A stretch of 64,000 nucleotides of DNA from Calliphora vicina (lineage: Eukaryota; Arthropoda; Insecta; Diptera; Calliphoridae), in the NCBI RefSeq assembly GCF_958450345.1, contig NC_088780.1:47484033-47548032 (forward strand), in the 5' to 3' direction. A program made the translations under genes and the position numbers. Below are positions 59,067 to 64,000 of the stretch, one piece after another. The notes beneath the pieces were generated by a model. It worked only from the letters and a program-made list of their open reading frames with translations. It was not told where the DNA came from and did not search any database. Within the stretch, counting starts at the first letter, position 1. Each line of letters starts with the position of its first letter.

Positions 59067-59405
59067 AATGTAGTTCATTTTTATATAAACTATGTAAAAA
59101 AAAAATACAAATTAAATATATATGAAAAAAATTTACTCAAAAAACTGAAAAAAGCTGAACTTTAAAGGCGCATAACTTTAAAATACGAGCTAGCTTTTTA
59201 AAACCCTTTGGGAGTTTTGGTCTACTGATGTTCTACTATCATTTCCCGTTGGTCTGATTCGGGAAAGATTTAATGACCCAAAATTTGATGAGAATCAGTT
59301 TGACGGCAGGCCTTTGATTGTTTGGCCAAATTTCTGTACGACCAAGTTGGGTTTTGTTGAAAATATTTAATAATTTTAGTACGCAACTTTTTCTCATCAC
59401 TCATT

Positions 59406-60473
59406 TTAATCAGATTAAAAACAAATGAACATAATTGACATTAAACATAATAAGTGACATATTTTTCAAAGATAACTTGATCACAATAAAATAATACTTG
59501 GGTTAAAAGTTTTAAGAAAAATCGTGTATTAAGGTTTTTTCGATCTCACTCCTTATATGAATATCGATATTGATAAAGAAAACAATGGAAAAGAAATGAT
59601 AAACCATAGGAAACGTGGTATTATGAGTACCAATAATAAAACTGCAACAAAAAAGTTTTTTGATAATTCTATTTTAATTTTGGAAATAAATTTATTTAGT
59701 TGTTAATTGTAATTTTTTACGTAAAATTACACACGCTTTGCATAGGGTATTGAAATGATACAAATGTGTTTTTTAAAGCTTCATGTAGAATAGAAACATT
59801 TCGAGAAATTTATACTGAACATCCTCAGCCTACTGATCCTATAAACATTGGAGCAAACTATGAAATATTAGGAGAGACGAATCCATTGATTACGATTGTC
59901 TAAGAAACTCTACCGAAATCTAAAACACAGAAATCCTAGGTTTTAATTTGTGTAACTGGCAACATATACTACGGTCTTTCGTGGATCAATTTTTACCACT
60001 TTTGTCTTCTGACGTGGACTTCCTGACTTTCATTCCATGTTGCACAGTGGTATAGGATAAAAATAATAGGTAAATAAATCTGTAACTTCTAAACGGTTAG
60101 TCCGATTTGAATGAAATTTAACACTCGCAAAGAGTAAGTGCAATCGAGTATATGTTTTGAACTTGAACCTCATTAGGACACCTCGAGTATGTTAAATTTA
60201 TTAAACGAACCTATTTCGGCGTCTGTTTCCGATTTCATAAAAATTACATACATATATAGAATCTCATTGGTGAGTACTAAAAAAACCTCCTCGTAGCTAT
60301 CAAATAACTCTTATAGATTAGATTTTATTTTTGAAGAATAGACAAAATCCCCTATCCATTGATAATTTTTACGTGGTAAATTAATTATGTAAAACTTAAC
60401 ATGTCGCAGAGATATTAACCATACCAGGATAATAGGGCGGCAAGTTTATATATTTAAACTTGCTTTGCTCATA
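59406..60473. other. Unassigned sequence; repeat D-type text from 60070
   Basis: 59406-60060 shows no match, except that near 60031-60052 GTTGCACAGTGGTA reads on the complement as TA-CCACTGTGCAACATGGAATG, similar to the CACTGTGCAACAAGAATG start at 57074, and may be the 5' TIR of the mariner relic. 60080-60400 (AACTTCTAAACGGTTAGTCC, ACGTGGTAAATTAATTATG) matches pieces of 43410-44850. Confidence 0.45.
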
Positions 60474-61795
60474 ACACAGTACAACATTTTTCAGTTCATT
60501 GCTTTGGGACTCAATTCTGACAATTACACGTGAAAGTAGCCCCAAAAATAAGAACTTCTGCATCATTAGTTTTGTCAAGTTGGCTGCCGAAGTAATTTAA
60601 TGGCCATACGATTTTTTTTTTCATCAAGGTGGATTTTTATGACTTTTTCTATATTTTAGCACGGTTATATCTCGTATACCGTACGGAATATCTCTTTTGT
60701 GGCTGAAGCAAAGTTGTATTTATTGAATAGTAGAAAAAAAGTACGGAACATACCTACCCGAAAAAGGTGCATCCAGTGCCATAAAAATCGCAAAAATGCC
60801 CATTTTTTAAAATTTGTTACCAATTTTTCACCTTTTTTGCTCAATAACTGGATTACAAATACAATTATGGACTGATCACCATGAAATTAGGTCGTGTGAT
60901 TTGTATCTATATAAAAGTTATTTATCATGAATTTTGTATGTATACCATAATTTTTAGCAGATTTATTCACTTTAAAGTGGTTTTCGGAAGCTGGTCTTAT
61001 ATGGGAGCTATAAATAATTATGGACCGATCATAATAAAATTTTTTGACATGAATTTTGTATATATAAAACTTATTTGGAGCGAAATTTGTGTAGATACAT
61101 AGATAAATTAAACATTTATGACCGATAAAGTCCAATTTCGGGAGTACATTTGTATGGGGGCTAGGTGAAATAATGAACCGATTTCAGCCAATTTCAACAG
61201 TTTTCGTCCTTGGGCCGAACAAATTATTTGTACCGAATTTGTTTATGATCGGTCCAAAATTATTCATAGATCACATATAAGACACGCTTCCGAAAGTGCA
61301 TAAATCTGTAAAAAATTATGGTATACATACAAAATTCATGATAAATAACTTTTATATAGACACAAATCACACGACCTTATTTCATGGTGATCAGTCCATA
61401 ATTGGATTTGTAATCCAGTTATTGAGCAAAAAAGGTGAAAAATTGGTTAAAAAATTTAAAAAATGGGCATTTTGGCGATTTTTAAGGCACTGGATGCATC
61501 TTTTTCGGGTAGGTATGTTCCGTACTTTTATTCTACTATTCAATATCTACAACTTTGCTTCAGCCACAAAAGAGATATTCCGTACGGTATACGAGATATA
61601 ACCGTGCTAAAATATAGAAAAAGTGATATAAAAAAAAAAGTGATGATGAAAAAAAAATCGTATGGCCATTAAATTAATACGGCAGCCAACTTGACAAAAC
61701 TAATGATGCAGAAGTTCTTATTTTTGGGACTACTTTCACGTGCAATTGTCAGAATTGAGTCCCAAAATCATGTGTTGTACTGTGTAATTAAGGCT
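60474..61795. repeat. 1.3-kb palindrome with ~550-bp arms
   Basis: Left arm 60474-61050 and right arm about 61243-61795 are inverted copies (GGGACTCAATTCTGACAATT, CACGTGAAAGTAG, CTTCTGCATCATTAGTTTTG, ATCTCGTATACCGTACGGAA, TTGCTCAATAACTGGATTAC, GACTGATCACCATGAAAT...). Only about 190 bp separates them. Divergence between arms is modest, with several small deletions. Confidence 0.85.
60875..61240 (-). mobile_element. DINE-1-like repeat A fragment at the palindrome centre
   Basis: CACCATGAAATTAGGTCGTG, TATGGGAGCTATAAATAATT, TATGGGGGCTAGGTGAAATA and CGATTTCAGCC are repeat A in reverse orientation. The first 170 bp also lies in the palindrome and reappears inverted at 61243-61390. The GTCCGTC end of the element is missing. 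Confidence 0.75.
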
Positions 61796-62100
61796 GAAAT
61801 AACATAACCGAATTTTAAGCAGATCTTCTAAAGGACTATTTATATTTTAAATTTCAGCTCATTCAGATCATAATTTGAATTTTTGCGTTTCTTTTAAAAA
61901 AAATGTGAGACCTGAGAGAACCAAATTTGAGGGGACACATACTTGTACCTATTCTGCCTAAGAAGCTGAAAGACTGTAAATACACTCTAAAACACCTCAG
62001 CTCTAACCTTGTGAGATTTAGTTACAATATCTCCTATAGATATCTCCCGAGATACCGTATAATTTCCAAAAAAAGTTTATAAAAAAAATTTCAAAAATTG
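61796..62100 (+). repeat. Repeat D segment, uninterrupted at two insertion points
   Basis: AAGCAGATCTTCTAAAGGAC, TTTCAGCTCATTCAG, GAGGGGACACATACTTG, TAAAACACCTCAGCTC and ATCTCCCGAGATACCG are collinear with 38800-38947 plus 39605-39740, giving the empty site for the repeat A insertion at 38948. Confidence 0.65.
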
Positions 62101-62299
62101 CATTTATCTACAAAAGAATAGATAACAATTGAGATGGAAAAAACCATAACACACGTTTTTGATTAAAAGAGCACTAAAAAAGTGTCCAGATGTGTGAGAT
62201 GGACTACCTGTTCGTACAAAATGACAGAAAGCTTGTAACGTGCAGTTACAAAAGTCAATACATCAACATAACATAATTAATACTAATACAATATGTATT

Positions 62300-62400
62300 A
62301 GTATATTATTATCAATAATTCCTAAACAGTTTATATGAATTCTAATTTGTTGTCAATAATTCCCAAACAGTATATGTGAATTCTAATATAAGACATCTAA
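62300..62400. repeat. Short tandem duplication (~53 bp)
   Basis: TCAATAATTCCTAAACAG then TATGAATTCTAATTTG, followed by TCAATAATTCCCAAACAG then GTGAATTCTAATATAAG. Two copies. Confidence 0.8.
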
Positions 62401-62519
62401 GAAAACAGGAACAAGAGAGCTAGAATTGAAGTTCCGATCTACTTATACTTTGCGCCCGGGTAACAAAGCATAATTAGACGAGATCTAAATTCTTACTTCG
62501 TATTAATACCGTAGTTAAA

Positions 62520-63003
62520 ATCCGTAGTTAGCCGACTGAGAGCCGAAGCATTTATCTCATCGGATCGTATTCATTAGCTAGTCATAGCCAATAAGTTGTA
62601 GTTAGCCGATGAGAGCTGAAGAATTTATCGCATCGGATTGCATCCATAAGTTGTATTTACGAATAATTAGTCGTTAGCCGACCGAGAGCCGAAGCATTTA
62701 TCTCGTCGGATTATACTCATTAGCTAGTCGTAGCCAATAAGTTGTAGTTAGCCGATGAGAGCTGAAGAATTTATCTCCTCGGATTGCATCCATAAGCTGT
62801 ATTTACGAATAATTAGTCGTTTGCCGACCGAGAGCCGAAGCATTTATCTCGTCGGATTGTACTCATTAACTAGTATAGTCAATAAGTTGTAGTTAGCCGA
62901 CGAGAGCTGAAGAATTTGTCTCCTCGGATTGCATCCATAGACAGTATTCACAAATAATTAGTCATTATCCGACCGAGAGCCGAAGTATTTATCTCGTCGG
63001 ATT
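62520..63003. repeat. 146-bp satellite of alternating hairpin subunits, 3.5 copies
   Basis: Each unit has two related subunits of about 73 bp: TTAGCCGACCGAGAGCCG...AAGCATTTATCTCGTCGG and TTAGCCGATGAGAGCTG...AAGAATTTATCTCCTCGG. In both, CCGAYSAGAG pairs with CTCRTCGG / CTCCTCGG around an AT-rich loop, so the array encodes seven tandem stem-loops. The linkers alternate CATTAGCTAGTCGTAGCC and CCATAAGYTGTATTTACG. Confidence 0.92.
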
Positions 63004-64000
63004 CTCTATTAGAAGTATCATCCATTAACAAACATATTCCAAAGATCCAAGACAGCTCTGTGGTAAACATTTCAAAGGAAGCAGACCTTTGAAGAACCTG
63101 GACAGACTAAGCATACCCCGGCTGGAAACAAAAACTGCATCACAAGCTCAATAAAAACCTTAGTGGAAGGGTTTCCGGAAAAGGTTCATAAATTCATTAC
63201 TATTGATTAGAACTATAAAGATAATATTTTTTGTAAATTTTAATAATTATTTCAATCAAATAACAAAAAAATTGAGTGGTTAATTTAGTGGTTTCATTTT
63301 TATTAACATACATATATGTATGTTAAGATTTTTTCGATCTCAACTTACTTAATTACTGAACAACATGATGGCCTGTATAAGAGGAGTAAGAAGTTAGACT
63401 TAGAAGGAAATTTATAAAAATAATAAGTAAAGTACGAGAAAACGATGCATTGCGCTACCCCTGAATTAACACTGAATTCACTACATCTATGAGAGAGAAA
63501 TTGAGAGAGAATTCTTTGGAAATATCTAGAGCCACGACTCTAATCTGGCCAAAACCTTGAATATTTCAGAAAGGAAAGCCAACAACTCTCCCGTATAATT
63601 TAACGTTCAAGGCATACATATATTGGCGGTCGTGGTATAACGTTACTATTAAATCAACTAAAAATCAAATCATGTCAAACTATCTAAAAATTCTGTACAC
63701 TTCAGTTTTATATCATGTAATGCATAATTATTTTTTACTTCCAAATATCTATAAATAAAATACTTTATTTATAATGACGAAACTTGAATAATTTGCAAAT
63801 AAAATTTGAACATATATTACATTTGTAAGGACCAATTTACATAAATCTACATCTGTTGAAATATTTCCAGTTTCTTTGATGTTACACAATTTCAGATTTT
63901 AATAATTTATTTTAATAAATAAATTTAATATGTATTTAAATAATTAAAGCAAATTATTAAGAATAAATATCAAACATTTAAAAAAAAGTAATTACAAAAA
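63004..64000. other. Unassigned AT-rich sequence
   Basis: No gene, terminal repeat or element recognised. 63011-63180 is less AT-rich than its surroundings but reads as no known family. Confidence 0.45.

Larger units (their letters stand above)
57074..59265 (+). mobile_element. DNA transposon of unassigned superfamily with ~110-bp TIRs
   Basis: The left arm (from about 57074-57090 to 57198) reads CACTGTGCAACAAGAATGAG, GAAATGAAAGTAGATAATTA, ACCAAAACCCCCAAGGGG, GTTAGCTCGTGTTTTAAAG, CGCCTTTAAAGTTCAGCTTT. The right arm 59150-59262 is its complement with scattered changes. The outermost CACTGTGCAAC is not matched at the right end, so the right terminus is uncertain. Inserted between the halves of the mariner relic. 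Its interior holds a transposase-like gene relic and a nested MITE-like unit. Confidence 0.72.
56540..59405 (-). pseudogene. Tc1/mariner-superfamily transposase relic split by a DNA transposon
   Basis: The minus-strand N-terminus at 59405-59270 reads MSDEKKLRTKIIKYFQQNPT then WSYRNLAKQSKACRQT, a helix-turn-helix start of mariner-like proteins. After the insert it resumes at 57073-56540: NTSSRKAARLA, VRNVKANAGL, NLEAKNRARKLKFY, IIDEKTYVLENFSQF, then KFSQKVLDIASNKQLRQKNT, and GMFTKEYASI. These match xxSxRKxAxxLxxS, RKVKAKAGL, RARKLY, MDDETYVKxDFxQxPG and KFxKKxLVWQAI of the family. The first catalytic aspartate (IDEKTY) remains. The second and third catalytic residues lie beyond the point where the match stops. 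Several stops. Confidence 0.78.

Noticed and set aside
57074..60051. Single 3-kb element bounded by CACTGTGCAAC at 57074 and its complement at 60041-60051
   Set aside because: The mariner N-terminus (59270-59405) lies between 59265 and 60051 and belongs with 56540-57073; the ~110-bp arms end near 59262. The 60051 site is more likely the mariner relic's own TIR.
60887..61601. Several overlapping open frames with MDFIGHKCLIY and similar
   Set aside because: Shadow frames of repeat A and of the palindrome arms; the same peptide recurs at every repeat A copy.
62520..63003. Hammerhead ribozyme satellite
   Set aside because: CCGATGAGAG and CTGAAG look superficially like a hammerhead core, but the required CUGAUGA and GAAA boxes are not exact and the three-helix junction cannot be drawn.
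1..64000. Solo LTRs or LTR retrotransposon genes
   Set aside because: No TG...CA direct repeats with 4-6-bp duplications and no gag, integrase or protease motifs could be read.
1..64000. tRNA, rRNA or intact host protein genes
   Set aside because: No cloverleaf with recognisable A/B boxes, no rRNA text and no conserved host domain seen on either strand.

Overview
This window reads as non-coding, transposon-dense DNA from a higher dipteran. A calyptrate (blowfly or housefly-like) fly is my best inference. The evidence is very high A+T, no intact host gene, no rRNA or tRNA, and short interspersed repeats with the architecture of fly DINE-1/INE-1 elements: a TATACCC...GGGTAT start, a GTCCGTCCGTCTG tract, and a terminal hairpin followed by CTTGTTTT. 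Nearly every long open frame is either a shadow frame of a repeat or a decayed transposase or helicase. No bacterial-style operon, CRISPR array or intact gene was found.

Layout. 1-444: piggyBac-like transposase relic running off the left edge. 680-1112: DINE-like repeat A. 2886-5690: Helitron helicase relics, with a 731-bp fold-back element inserted with a 9-bp target duplication. 5681-7449: a 20-bp minisatellite of about 88 self-complementary units. 8817-9106: a fresh 145-bp tandem duplication. 10300-12140: Tc1/mariner transposase relic split by a 1.2-kb hAT element. 16026-16949: another hAT-type element. 17290-20373: a four-level nest (TTAA-flanked MITE inside a hAT-like element inside repeat A inside repeat B). 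20716-24135: TTAA MITE, mariner and reverse-transcriptase relics. 24171-26563: second hAT copy, repeat G, repeat B. 29520-33670: hAT C-terminal relic, Harbinger-type MITE, third hAT copy, hAT relic with a TTAA MITE, mariner relic. 33830-40675: repeat D copies interrupted by repeats A and B, plus a mariner relic and a hAT-like element. 43103-51684: four repeat A copies, carrying a 1.25-kb hAT-type fold-back element with tandem-repeat arms, a 245-bp hAT MITE and a larger insert. 52203-54497: an inverted-repeat unit with a Harbinger-type MITE and an irregular duplicated repeat. 56540-59405: mariner relic interrupted by an intron-bearing DNA transposon whose superfamily I cannot assign. 60474-61795: a 1.3-kb palindrome. 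62520-63003: a 146-bp satellite built of hairpin units.

The elements do not cooperate as a pathway. What can be read is a history of insertions: target-site duplications and reconstructable empty sites give relative ages. The most informative points are the four-level nest, the intron-containing DNA transposon with long TIRs, the tandem-arm hAT fold-back that carries a piece of its own host repeat, and the hairpin minisatellite beside the Helitron relic. All family assignments come from reading translations and termini by eye; none was confirmed by a search.
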